Assembly (NCBI RefSeq): GCF_001667775.1
Contig: NZ_LZJI01000053.1
Span: 1 to 36,140, forward strand
Length of the DNA stretch: 36,140 bases
Origin: Mycobacterium sp. E1747
GTDB taxonomy: Bacteria > Actinomycetota > Actinomycetes > Mycobacteriales > Mycobacteriaceae
Direction: 5' to 3'
A program made the position numbers and the translations under genes. The notes beneath the pieces were generated by a model, which had not been told where the DNA came from, ran no database searches, and saw nothing but the letters and a program-made list of their open reading frames with translations. This document shows positions 1 through 7,800 of this stretch, piece by piece; the first letter of the stretch is position 1; every line of letters starts with the position of its first letter.

Positions 1-248
1 CGACGAGCTGACCCGGCCCAATCCCGACGACCCGACCGGGCGCAGCACGATGCGCCGCATCCCCGACGTGCTCGACGTGTGGTTCGACTCGGGTTCCATG
101 CCGTACGCCCAGGTGCACTACCCGTTCGAGAATCGGGACTGGTTCGACGGCCACTATCCCGGCGACTTCATCGTCGAGCACGTCGGGGATGCGGCGCATC
201 GTGCTGCGCCCGGTCGGGTCGTCGGGATTGGGCCGGGTCAGCTCGTCG
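1..248. repeat. Perfect 77-bp inverted repeat (fold-back) at the window edge
   Basis: Bases 1-77 are the exact reverse complement of bases 172-248, with a 94-base unpaired centre (78-171). Both arms encode the same ileS codons, one on each strand, and the centre continues the ileS reading frame of the left arm. The right-hand junction lies in a short stretch (about 172-178) where the two alternative continuations share about seven bases, as expected for microhomology-mediated template switching. A real inverted duplication would leave ileS, an essential gene, broken on both sides. A chimeric read or contig-end artefact is therefore the simpler explanation. Confidence 0.95.
2..178 (+). pseudogene. 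ileS: Inverted fragment of ileS on the plus strand
   Basis: Read from base 2 this gives 59 IleS codons covering the conserved [20 protein letters not shown] stretch up to GDFIVE, the part of the catalytic core that follows the truncated minus-strand copy. After about 178 the frame runs into antisense ileS and loses all similarity. It is the direct continuation of the minus-strand gene, flipped at the fold-back, and not an independent gene. An open frame continues to about 1948 only because antisense GC-rich coding DNA has few stops. Confidence 0.85.
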
Positions 249-1804
249 ATGTAGGGCCGGTGCAAATTGGTGGGCCGCACCCCGAAGTCGCGCTCCAGCT
301 CGTCGAGGCTGCCGTAGACGTCGATGCGCGGGTAGGCCGGATCGTCGGACTTCCACACCGGAATTGGGCTGCCCCAGTAGCGGTTTCGCGAGATCGACCA
401 GTCGCGGGCGCCCTGCAGCCATTTGCCGAACTGGCCGTCCTTGACGTGTTCGGGATACCAGGTGATCTGCTGGTTGAGCTCCACCATGCGGTCGCGGAAC
501 GCGGTGACCGCGACGAACCACGACGACACCGCCCGGTAGATCAGCGGGTTGCGGCAGCGCCAGCAGTGCGGGTAGGGGTGCTCGTAGGTTTCGTGGCGCA
601 GCAGCACCGCGCCGTTCGCGGCCGCCGGGCCGCTGCCGTTCTTCAGGTCCCGGATGATGTGCGGGTTGGCGTCGAAGACGTGCTGCCCCTGATAATCCGG
701 CACGGTGGCGTCGAAGCGGCCTCTGGAATCGACCGGGGTGACGGGCGCGATGCCGACCTTGTCGGTAGTGGCCATGTCGTCCTCGCCGTAAGCCGGCGCC
801 ATGTGCACGATCCCGGTGCCGTCCTCGGTGGTGACGAAGTCACCGGGCAGCACCTGAAAAGCCTTGGGGCTGTCCAGGAAATACGGGAAGGGCGGCAGGT
901 AGCGCATGCCCAGCAGGTCGGCCCCCCGATAGGTGCCCAGGATCTCGGGCTCTTCACCCAGTTCGCGGGCGTAAGCGGGCAGCCTCGGCTGCGCCAGCAC
1001 GAAACGATGGTCGCCGGACCGGACCTCGACGTAAGTGACGTCCGGGTTGACGGCGACCGCCAGGTTCGACGGCAGCGTCCACGGTGTCGTCGTCCACACC
1101 AGCAGGTGCGCCCCGTCCAGCGCGCCGCCGACCACCTTGAATCCGACGGTCAGCGCCGGGTCTTGCCGGCTCTGGTAGACGTCGTCGTCCATCCGCAATT
1201 CGTGGTTGGACAACGGGGTTTCGTCGCGCCAGCAGTACGGCAGGACGCGGTAACCCTCGTAGGCCAGGCCCTTGTCCCAGAGCTGCTTGAACGCCCAGAT
1301 GACCGATTCCATGTAGGGCAGGTCGAGCGTCTTGTAATCGTTGTCGAAGTCGACCCAGCGGGCCTGGCGGCTGACGTAGGCCTGCCACTCGTCGGTGTAA
1401 CGCAACACCGACGCGCGGCACGCGTCGTTGAACGCGGCGATGCCCATATCGTCGATCTGCGATTTGTCGTTGATGCCCAGTTGGCGCTCGACCTCGAGTT
1501 CGGCGGGCAATCCGTGCGTGTCCCAGCCGAACCGGCGCTCCACCTTGTAGCCGCGCATGGTGCGGTACCGCGGGACGATGTCCTTGACGTAGCCGGTGAG
1601 CAGGTGCCCGTAGTGCGGCAGCCCGTTGGCGAACGGCGGCCCATCGTAGAAAACGTATTCTTCGGCGCCGTCGCGGCGGGCGATGCTGGCGCGGAAGGTG
1701 TCGTCTTGCGCCCAGTAGTCGAGGACTTCCAGTTCCAGCGCCGGGAAATCGGGTGCTCCGCTCGCCAGCTTGGGATAAGCCCTGGCTTCAGCGTTTTCGG
1801 TCAA
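173..1804 (-). CDS. ileS: Isoleucyl-tRNA synthetase, N-terminal 544 residues (cut by fold-back)
   Basis: IleS is a cytoplasmic class Ia synthetase that charges tRNA-Ile with isoleucine. Visible parts are the HIGH-type motif H64-Y-G-H67 within [12 protein letters not shown], the CP1 editing-domain sequence [12 protein letters not shown] near residue 225, and zinc/CP-insert regions. The family is about 1040-1060 residues long, so the KMSKS loop and the anticodon-binding domain are missing. The frame ends at codon 544 where the fold-back begins. The start is a TTG (1804-1802): AGGAG lies 9 bases upstream, the sequence from codon 2 matches mycobacterial IleS, and no better ATG or GTG exists. The gene follows a T-box leader, as actinobacterial ileS genes do. 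Identification is certain; the 3' end is not a natural one. Confidence 0.95.
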
Positions 1805-1805
1805 A

Positions 1806-2001
1806 GCGTCGTCTCCTGCGTGCCTATGGTCAGGCCGGGGACGACGACGCGCTGTCTGCGCGAGCGCCGCGGTACCACCCCGCTTGCCACGCCGTCGCGT
1901 GGCCGCTCGTTGAAGGCTGTGACGGGCCCACCCGTTCGGTTCTACTGAGCTGGCCAGCTGTTCTTCCGAAGGCTCCCCGGTGATGCCGGATCGACGCCGA
2001 T
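1806..2001 (-). ncRNA. T-box riboswitch, isoleucine-specific, translational type
   Basis: The minus strand carries the T-box signature GGGGTGGTACCGCGG (about 1867-1881). Its UGGU (1877-1874) can pair with the NCCA end of uncharged tRNA; the U fits the A discriminator of tRNA-Ile. Upstream, in a short Stem I typical of actinobacterial ileS leaders, GGCATCACCGG presents AUC (1984-1982), an isoleucine codon, as specifier. A Stem II/S-turn-like AGTAGAACCGAACGGG follows. Downstream, bases 1850-1839 (GCGUCGUCGUCC) can pair with 1816-1806 (GGAGACGACGC) with one bulged G. This would hide the Shine-Dalgarno of ileS. There is no terminator, so control should be at translation: uncharged tRNA-Ile frees the ribosome site. 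Confidence 0.92.
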
Positions 2002-2013
2002 GGCCCGATTCTA
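2001..2013 (-). promoter_or_regulatory. Probable -10 element for the T-box/ileS transcript
   Basis: TAGAAT (2013-2008) lies just before the first T-box stem, so transcription would start near 2001, where the T-box needs to begin. No convincing -35 hexamer is seen, which is common in mycobacterial promoters. The element falls between the upstream hairpin and the T-box, which supports an independent ileS promoter. Confidence 0.5.
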
Positions 2014-2028
2014 CTCAGGCGGAGCACC

Positions 2029-2079
2029 CCAAGGGGCTACCTGGCCTCAGGAAACACCTGCGGCCGGGTAGCCCCTTGG
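2029..2079 (-). terminator. 13-bp perfect hairpin after the Rv1535-like gene
   Basis: CCAAGGGGCTACC (2029-2041) is exactly complementary to 2067-2079, with a 25-base loop. It starts 28 bases beyond the stop codon of the Rv1535-like gene and ends just before the ileS -10 element. It lacks a U-run, as many mycobacterial intrinsic terminators do. A terminator insulating the two riboswitch-controlled units is the likeliest role, but an mRNA-stabilising 3' end is also possible. Confidence 0.6.
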
Positions 2080-2106
2080 AGCCTTGGTTGGTCGCTGTCC
2101 ATCGGA

Positions 2107-2346
2107 TCAGGCCTGGATTTCGAGCACACCGGCCCGCAGCAGCGCCGCGTAGAGGTGGCGCAGCGGGATGCTCAACAGGCGGGTGGCGCCCTCCACCAAC
2201 GGGTCACCCACGACAACCTGCTGCGGGTTGGCCCGGCGGGTGGCCTTCTTGGGCGCGGGGGCCTGAGCCGTCTCAACGTCGCGCACCACCTTCAACTTGC
2301 GGGCGGGCGCTACGGTTACCACTTCGTCGTACAGAGCTGCGGTCAT
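2107..2346 (-). CDS. Small conserved mycobacterial protein, Rv1535-like
   Basis: This 79-residue protein of unknown function corresponds in position, size and neighbours to M. tuberculosis Rv1535, which lies directly before ileS. It begins MTAALYDEVVTVAPARKL, has a basic Ala/Pro/Lys-rich middle (about residues 28-40), and a hydrophobic, Leu-rich C-terminal half containing LLSIPLRHLYAALLRAG. There is no clear membrane segment or signal peptide. AGGAG sits 6 bases before the ATG at 2346. The transcript carries an M-box leader, so the product is probably made when Mg2+ is scarce. A role in Mg2+ homeostasis is therefore inferred from regulation alone; the sequence shows no known domain. Confidence 0.85.
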   Translation of the reverse strand: MTAALYDEVVTVAPARKLKVVRDVETAQAPAPKKATRRANPQQVVVGDPLVEGATRLLSIPLRHLYAALLRAGVLEIQA

Positions 2347-2459
2347 GGTCGTCTCCTGACGGGTTCGAACGGGGGACTGAATGGATTGACGTGCCCCGTC
2401 CCGTAGCGGTTCCGATCCCAGAACGCTTGGCCGATAAGCCAGTTAGCGTTTGCGACGCC

Positions 2460-2540
2460 TCAGCTGAGAACGCCGTGCCGGAGACCGGATCGGGACGAGA
2501 CGGAGTTCGGACTTCGACCCGGACTATCGCTGGAACTCAT
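2460..2540 (-). CDS. Candidate 26-codon leader ORF between the M-box and the Rv1535-like gene
   Basis: ATG at 2540 is preceded by GGAGGTGA (2555-2548) at a 7-base spacing, the strongest Shine-Dalgarno in this part of the window. The peptide is MSSSDSPGRSPNSVSSRSGL followed by RHGVLS and a TGA at 2462-2460, so it is rich in Ser and Arg. It lies 105 bases after the M-box ends and 113 bases before the downstream start codon. It resembles no protein family I know. A regulatory upstream ORF is more likely than a functional peptide. Support is the ribosome site and position only. Confidence 0.5.
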   Translation of the reverse strand: MSSSDSPGRSPNSVSSRSGLRHGVLS

Positions 2541-2613
2541 GTGTCCCTCACCTCCTCGCGGTCACGACGCATGCGGTTGTCCGCACACGATTTGCGCGCA
2601 GCATGAGGAGCAG

Positions 2614-2631
2614 AAACCCGACGACCGTCGG
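2614..2631 (-). terminator. Weak terminator-like hairpin just after the M-box
   Basis: CCGAC (2618-2622) pairs with GTCGG (2627-2631) around a 4-base loop. On the minus strand it is followed by GTTTC. It starts 15 bases after P1 and could be part of the expression platform, but a 5-bp stem and a three-U run make a poor terminator. Confidence 0.25.
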
Positions 2632-2645
2632 TGATCCGCACCCCT

Positions 2646-2797
2646 CTCGTCAGAGCTTTGACACCACACGACGTGTCCGGTTGCCCGGAAGCCACCTGGG
2701 CTCAACCCTTAAGCCGGGAGGAGCTGTCCTGACCCGGGGCGTCTTTCGACGTTCGGGGTCAGTGGCCTGTATTCGTGTAGACGCCTCACCTAACGAG
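2646..2797 (-). ncRNA. M-box (ykoK) magnesium riboswitch
   Basis: The RNA opens with the diagnostic GUUAGGUGAGGC (2794-2783), holds the family core GUCGAAAGACGCCCCGGGUCA, and closes with AAAGCUCU. CUCGUUAG (2797-2790) pairs over all 8 positions with CUGACGAG (2653-2646) to form P1. M-box RNAs fold around several Mg2+ ions and shut down downstream expression when Mg2+ is plentiful. In M. tuberculosis an M-box precedes Rv1535, which matches the gene found here. The expression platform is unclear: only a short hairpin (2631-2618) followed by three U's and the leader ORF are present downstream. Confidence 0.95.
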
Positions 2798-2805
2798 GTG
2801 CTTAC

Positions 2806-2841
2806 CCGACCGATAATGCACGACGGGCCCGACGGGGTCAA
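2806..2841 (-). promoter_or_regulatory. SigA-type promoter for the M-box transcript
   Basis: TTGACC (2841-2836) and CATTAT (2818-2813) are separated by exactly 17 bases. The predicted start lies near 2806, about 9 bases before the first base of M-box P1. Both hexamers are close to the consensus, and the position is exactly right for the riboswitch. Confidence 0.75.
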
Positions 2842-2994
2842 ACTCATCGGCGCGGGGTTTCGAGATCTTTACACTTCTGCGCGGCGGGCCCACAGGATTC
2901 GGCCAGCTTGGGGACATGAGCAGGGCAAACTGGTCTCTCCGGGCGCCACCGATTGTTCATCTGGCGTTTGCGCCGGCCGCCCAAAACGCGGTCG

Positions 2995-4116
2995 TTACTC
3001 GACCAGGCCGTCGAGCCGGCCGATCGTGTCGATGAACTCCTCGACCATGTCGAGGACCACCGTTCGCGCGGGGCGCACTCGGTCGAGCGAACCGACCACC
3101 TGGCCGACGAAGTAGGTGGCCAGCTCGCGCGCCTTGGCCCCCGGTTGCGCGGCCGCGGCGTTGATGCGCACCTGCGGCTCGGTGACCAGCGCGGTCTGCA
3201 GCGGCATGCCGAGCGGGTCGGGCTTCTCCGGGCGGTCCCATTCGTCGGTCCAGGCCGTGCGCAGCATCCGCGCGGGCTTGCCCGTCATCGATCGCGACCG
3301 CACGGTGTCCGATGAGGTGGCGGCCAGGAACTTGTCCTTGACCACCGGCGGCGTCTCGGCCTCTTCGGTGGTCAGCCACACCGATCCGCACCATACGCCC
3401 TCGGCGCCGAGGGCCAGGGCCGCCGCGATCTGGCGGCCGCGGGCGATCCCGCCCGCGGCGAGAACGGGGACCGGCGCCACCGCGTCGACGACCTCGGGCA
3501 CCAGGACCATGGTGGCGACCTCGCCGGTGTGTCCCCCGGCCTCGGTCCCCTGCGCCACGACCAGGTCGACTCCGGCGGCCGCGTGTCGTTGCGCGTGGCG
3601 CGTGGTGCCGGCCAGCGCGGCCACCAGCACGCCGCGATCGTGGGCGCGTTCGACCAGGTCCGCGGGCGGCGGCCCGAGCGCGCTGGCGATCAGCCGGATG
3701 CGGTGGGCGAACGCCACCTCCAGCAGCGGCTCGTAGCCCTTCGGCGAGATGTTGAGGCCACCCGCGGAGCCGCGCGCCTCCTGGGGCGGCGCGGTGATCC
3801 CGTAGCGGGCGAGGATGTCGTCGACAAACGCGCGGTGCTCCTCGGGCAGCCGCGCCCGCACCTGTGCGGCGTCGATGCCGCCTTCGTCGGCACCGACGTA
3901 CTTCGGTGGCAGCAACAGGTCCACCCCGAAGGGCTTGCCGCCGGTCCGCTCCTGAATCCACGTCAGTTCGTTCTCCAGCCGCTGGGGGCTGTGCGCGACC
4001 GCGCCCAAGACGCCGAACCCGCCCGCGTTGGTCACCGCGGCCACCACGTCGCGGCAGTGGCTGAACGCGCAGATGGGAAACTCGACGCCGAGCATGTCGG
4101 CCACCCTGGTACGCAT
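2995..4116 (-). CDS. Nitronate monooxygenase / 2-nitropropane dioxygenase family protein, Rv1533-like
   Basis: This 373-residue FMN-dependent TIM-barrel oxidoreductase matches Rv1533 in length and sequence. Visible are the N-terminal GVEFPICAFSHCRDVVAAVTNAGGFG-type substrate/FMN region (about residues 10-35; shown here as a region, not a contiguous motif), the family signature AQGTEAGGHTGEV (about 208-220) and the phosphate-binding AAGGIARGRQIAAALALGAEG segment (about 240-260). The family oxidises alkyl nitronates to carbonyl compounds; the physiological substrate is unknown. It starts 32 bases after the preceding decarboxylase-like gene on the same strand, so the two are probably cotranscribed. 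The ATG at 4116 lacks a good ribosome site, but the alignment with Rv1533 supports it. In M. tuberculosis Rv1534 (TetR family) lies between this gene and Rv1535; it is absent here. Confidence 0.93.
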   Translation of the reverse strand: MRTRVADMLGVEFPICAFSHCRDVVAAVTNAGGFGVLGAVAHSPQRLENELTWIQERTGGKPFGVDLLLPPKYVGADEGGIDAAQVRARLPEEHRAFVDDILARYGITAPPQEARGSAGGLNISPKGYEPLLEVAFAHRIRLIASALGPPPADLVERAHDRGVLVAALAGTTRHAQRHAAAGVDLVVAQGTEAGGHTGEVATMVLVPEVVDAVAPVPVLAAGGIARGRQIAAALALGAEGVWCGSVWLTTEEAETPPVVKDKFLAATSSDTVRSRSMTGKPARMLRTAWTDEWDRPEKPDPLGMPLQTALVTEPQVRINAAAAQPGAKARELATYFVGQVVGSLDRVRPARTVVLDMVEEFIDTIGRLDGLVE

Positions 4117-4148
4117 TGCCCGACGCTAAAGAGCCACCGATCGATATG

Positions 4149-4730
4149 TCAATCGACGACGGCGTCCGCGGGCGACCGGCCGTCCGGCGGCCAGCTGGAC
4201 ACGCCCTCTTCGAGCGGAACCTGAAGGCTCTGCAGGATCGACGAGAGCATCCGCCACGCGCCGATCGCCGTCACGAGCTCGATGAGAGCCGTTGTGTCGC
4301 AGTGCAATTCACGCTCGCAAGCCGCCCAGCTCGCGGCGCTCACCGCCCCGTCACGCACCACGTCGTCGGTGGCGGCCAGCACGGCGCGCTCGGCGGGCCC
4401 GAACTCGTCGTGCGCCTGCCAGTCGCGCACCCCCAGCAGGTCGTCGGGCGCCACGCCCAGCCCCGACGCGACCCGCCAGTGCTGGGTCCACTCGTAGTCG
4501 CATGCGGTGAGCCAGCCGATCCGCATGATCACCAACTCGCGTAACCGCGGGTCGAGCGCACCGTGCCAGAGCATGGTCGCGAGCAGATCGTTGATCCCGC
4601 GCGCCAGGGGCGGGTGGTTCAGCAGCACCTGGAAGATGCTGAGTTCGGCCATGTAGTTGGGCACGGCCGCTTCGTCGGCGGCAGCCGCGGCTTCGTCGAG
4701 CGGCAGTTTGGGCACGCGAGCTGTTGTCAT
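4149..4730 (-). CDS. Carboxymuconolactone decarboxylase family protein, Rv1531-like
   Basis: This 193-residue protein of the AhpD-like/CMD fold corresponds to Rv1531. The family signature region runs from LRELVIMRIGWLTACDYEW to TQHW near residues 70-92. AhpD-type enzymes use a CxxC pair; only the single Cys in TACDYEW is present here, so peroxidase-type activity is doubtful and the true function is open. I chose ATG 4730 (MTTARVPKLPLDEA) because it matches the family N-terminus. An in-frame ATG at 4772 would add 14 unconserved residues. It is followed by the nitronate monooxygenase gene and preceded by mps2, with 131 bases between that include no obvious terminator. Confidence 0.88.
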   Translation of the reverse strand: MTTARVPKLPLDEAAAAADEAAVPNYMAELSIFQVLLNHPPLARGINDLLATMLWHGALDPRLRELVIMRIGWLTACDYEWTQHWRVASGLGVAPDDLLGVRDWQAHDEFGPAERAVLAATDDVVRDGAVSAASWAACERELHCDTTALIELVTAIGAWRMLSSILQSLQVPLEEGVSSWPPDGRSPADAVVD

Positions 4731-4861
4731 GGTGAACACTTTCGAGTGCTGGCGGGACACCGTCACGATCATCGGCCATGTTAGTCACGAACCGCCGCCC
4801 CGTGGCCCGAACAGAGACGCCACGCGAAACCCGTTGGCGCGCTGCGTGTTACAGCAATAGC

Positions 4862-7800
4862 CTAGAGGAGCCCGAGCAGTTGTAGGTCGGTGACGTACTT
4901 GACGATCACCGCCGGCGAGATGTGCGGGATGTCGTTGTCCATGCCGATCTTGGCTTCCTGCACCGCGGCGCGGAATCGATCGGTCGGGGCGAACGACCCG
5001 CTGGCCGGTTCGGGCGCCTGCAACTGGTTGTAGCCCGGGACTTGCAGCATCTGCAGCACCGAGTGCTTGCGCTGACGCTCCGGCAACTCGCGCAGCGCAG
5101 CCTCGAACCGCTGCAGCCACTCGCCGAAGTCATCGATGCGCTCGATCGGGTAGCCGGCGTCGATCAGCCAGTCGACGTACTCATCGATCCCGATCCCGTC
5201 GTCGTGCGGGTTCATCACGTGATATGTCTCGAACCCCTCCATCACCTGGGAGCCGAGGGTGGTCACCGCCTCGGCGACGAACTCCACCGGCAGCGCGTCG
5301 AAGTGCGAACGCTGCCGGTTGCCCTCGGCGTCCAGCTGGTAGAACGACCGCGGGGCGATACCGGTCGCAACCAGGCTCAGCACCATCCGGGTGAACATGT
5401 CCGCCAGGTTGAACTGACCGGCGTAGCTGGTGTCGGACAGGATCATGTCGGAGCGGAACACCGAGACGGGCAGCCCGCACAGGTCGTTGGCCTCGCGCAG
5501 CAACACCTCGCCGGCCCACTTGCTGTTCCCGTAGCCGTTGGCGTAGCCGCCGTCGATCTTGCGGATCGGGCTGATGACCCGGATGTCGGCGTCTTCGGTG
5601 AACGCCGCCGGATTGATCTGGCGACCCACATCCGAGGTCGACACGTACGCATACGGCTTGAGCCTGGTGGTCAGCGCGATCCGGATCAGCTCCGCGGTTC
5701 CCGCGACGTTCGGGCCGAACAGCTCGCTGTAGGGCAGCACGCCGTTGACCAGCGCCGCCGAGTCGACGATCAAGTCGACGGTATCGGCCAGCCGCTGCCA
5801 CGTCTGCTCGTCGAGGCCCAGGTTCGCGGCGCCCTTGTCACCGGCGATCACCTCGAGGTGGTCGGCCGCGAGATCCTGGAAGTAACGCAGCAGCTTCGGG
5901 TCACCGCTGTCGAACGTCTTCTCCAGCCGCCGGCGCGCCTCCTCATCGGAGCCGGCCCGCACCAAGCAGATCAGCTTGCCGTCCACCAACTTGAGCTGCT
6001 CAAGCCACTGCAGCGCCAGGTACCGGCCCAGGAAGCCGGTGGCCCCGGTCAGCAGTACCGTCCGCACCTCCGAACTCGGGCCCGGCAACGCGGGCGCGGC
6101 GTTCAGCGTCGCGGCGTCGATGAACCTGTCCAGGGTGAGATCGCTGGCGTACACCTGGGTGGCATCCCGACCGTGGACGGACGCAAAGCTCGGGCCGCCG
6201 GCCTCGACTTCGCCCGCATCGCCGGCATCGCGTTCGGCCCGGTGGGCCAGGCCTCGCACCGAGGGCGCCTCGAACAAGGTACGCACCGAGAGGTTGGCGT
6301 CGAGGGCGGTATTGATCTCGGCGATCACCCGCATCGCGGAAAGTGAATCGCCACCGAGATCGAAGAACGAGTCTTCGACCGACACCCGCTCCAACCCGAG
6401 CACGCGGCCGTAGACGTCGGCCAGGGTCTCCTCCACCTCAGAGGCCGGGGCCCGGTACTCGCCACCGGTCTTCTGGTACTCCGGCGCGGGCAGGGCCCGC
6501 TTGTCGAGCTTGCCGTTGACCGTCAGCGGCAGCGCGTCCAGCACCACCACCGCAACCGGCACCATGTAGCTCGGCAGCCGCTCGCCGAGTTGCGCCCGAA
6601 CCTGGGCGGGGTCGGCGGTGCCGGTGATGTAGCCGACCAGCCGCTTGTCGCCCGGGCGGTCCTCGCGGGCGATCACCGCCGCCTGCTCGACCCCGTCCAA
6701 ACCGGCCAGAGCGGCCTGGATTTCGCCGAGCTCGATGCGGTAGCCGCGGACCTTGACCTGCTCGTCGACCCGGCCGAGGTACTGCAGCTGACCATCGGCG
6801 CCCCAGCGCACCAGGTCCCCGGTGCGATACATACGGCCCCCCGGCGCCCCGAATGGGCAGGCCACGAACCGCGAGGCCGTCAGGCCCGAGCGTCGCGCAT
6901 AGCCCGACGCCACGCCGCGTCCGGCGATGTAGAGCTCACCGACGACGCCTTCCGGCGCCGGCCGCAGCCACTTGTCGAGGACGAACAGGGCCGCCCCGGG
7001 AACCGGGGCGCCGATCGGCGCTCCCCCGTCCGCGCTCAGCGGCGCGCTCATCGCCGCGTACACCGTGCCCTCGGTCGGGCCGTAGGCGTTGATCATCACC
7101 CGGCCCGGCGCCCAGCGCTCGACCACCTCGGGCGGGCAGGCCTCGCCGGCGACCACCAGGGCCATCGAGTCCAGCCCCTCCGGGGAGAGCATTCCCACCG
7201 CCGACGGGGTCTGGCTGAGCACGGTCACCTGCTCCGCGACCAGCAGCGCGTGCAGGTCCTTCGGGGACCCGGCCACCGACTCGGGCACCACGACCAGCCG
7301 CCCGCCGTGCAGCAGGGCACCGAAGATCTCGTGGACCGAGACGTCGAAGACCAGCGAATGCCACTGCGCCCAGACGCCCGGGTCGGGCAGATCCGCGTGC
7401 AGCTTCTCGAGCAGCTGGGTGGCGTTGAGGTGCGTGACCGCCACGCCCTTCGGGACGCCCGTGGTGCCGGACGTGTAGATCAGGTACGCGATGTCCTCGG
7501 GCGCCGGGCCGGGCAACGCCGTGGCGGGCTGGGCGTGAACCGCCGGGTCGCTCACGTCGATCACCAGCAGGTCGGAGCCTTCCAGCCGCGACCGCAGCTC
7601 GGCGGTCGTGACGACGGCGACGGGCGTGGCATCGGCGAGCACGAACTCGATCCGCGCCGCCGGCACCGCCGGGTCGATCGGCAGATACGCCGCGCCGGTC
7701 TTCAGCACCGCCATGATCGCCACGATCGCCTCGGCCGACCGCGGAAGCAGCAGCGCCACGCTTTCGCCCGGCCGGGCGCCATGCCCGGCCAACAGGTGGG

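Noticed and set aside
50..1948. Long plus-strand open frame of 632 codons
   Set aside because: Only the first about 43 codons after the ATG resemble a protein (IleS); the rest is antisense to ileS and its T-box, and the open frame is created by the fold-back.
1980..2606. Plus-strand open frame over the Rv1535-like region
   Set aside because: It runs antisense to the T-box, the hairpin, the small gene and the leader ORF and has no family resemblance.
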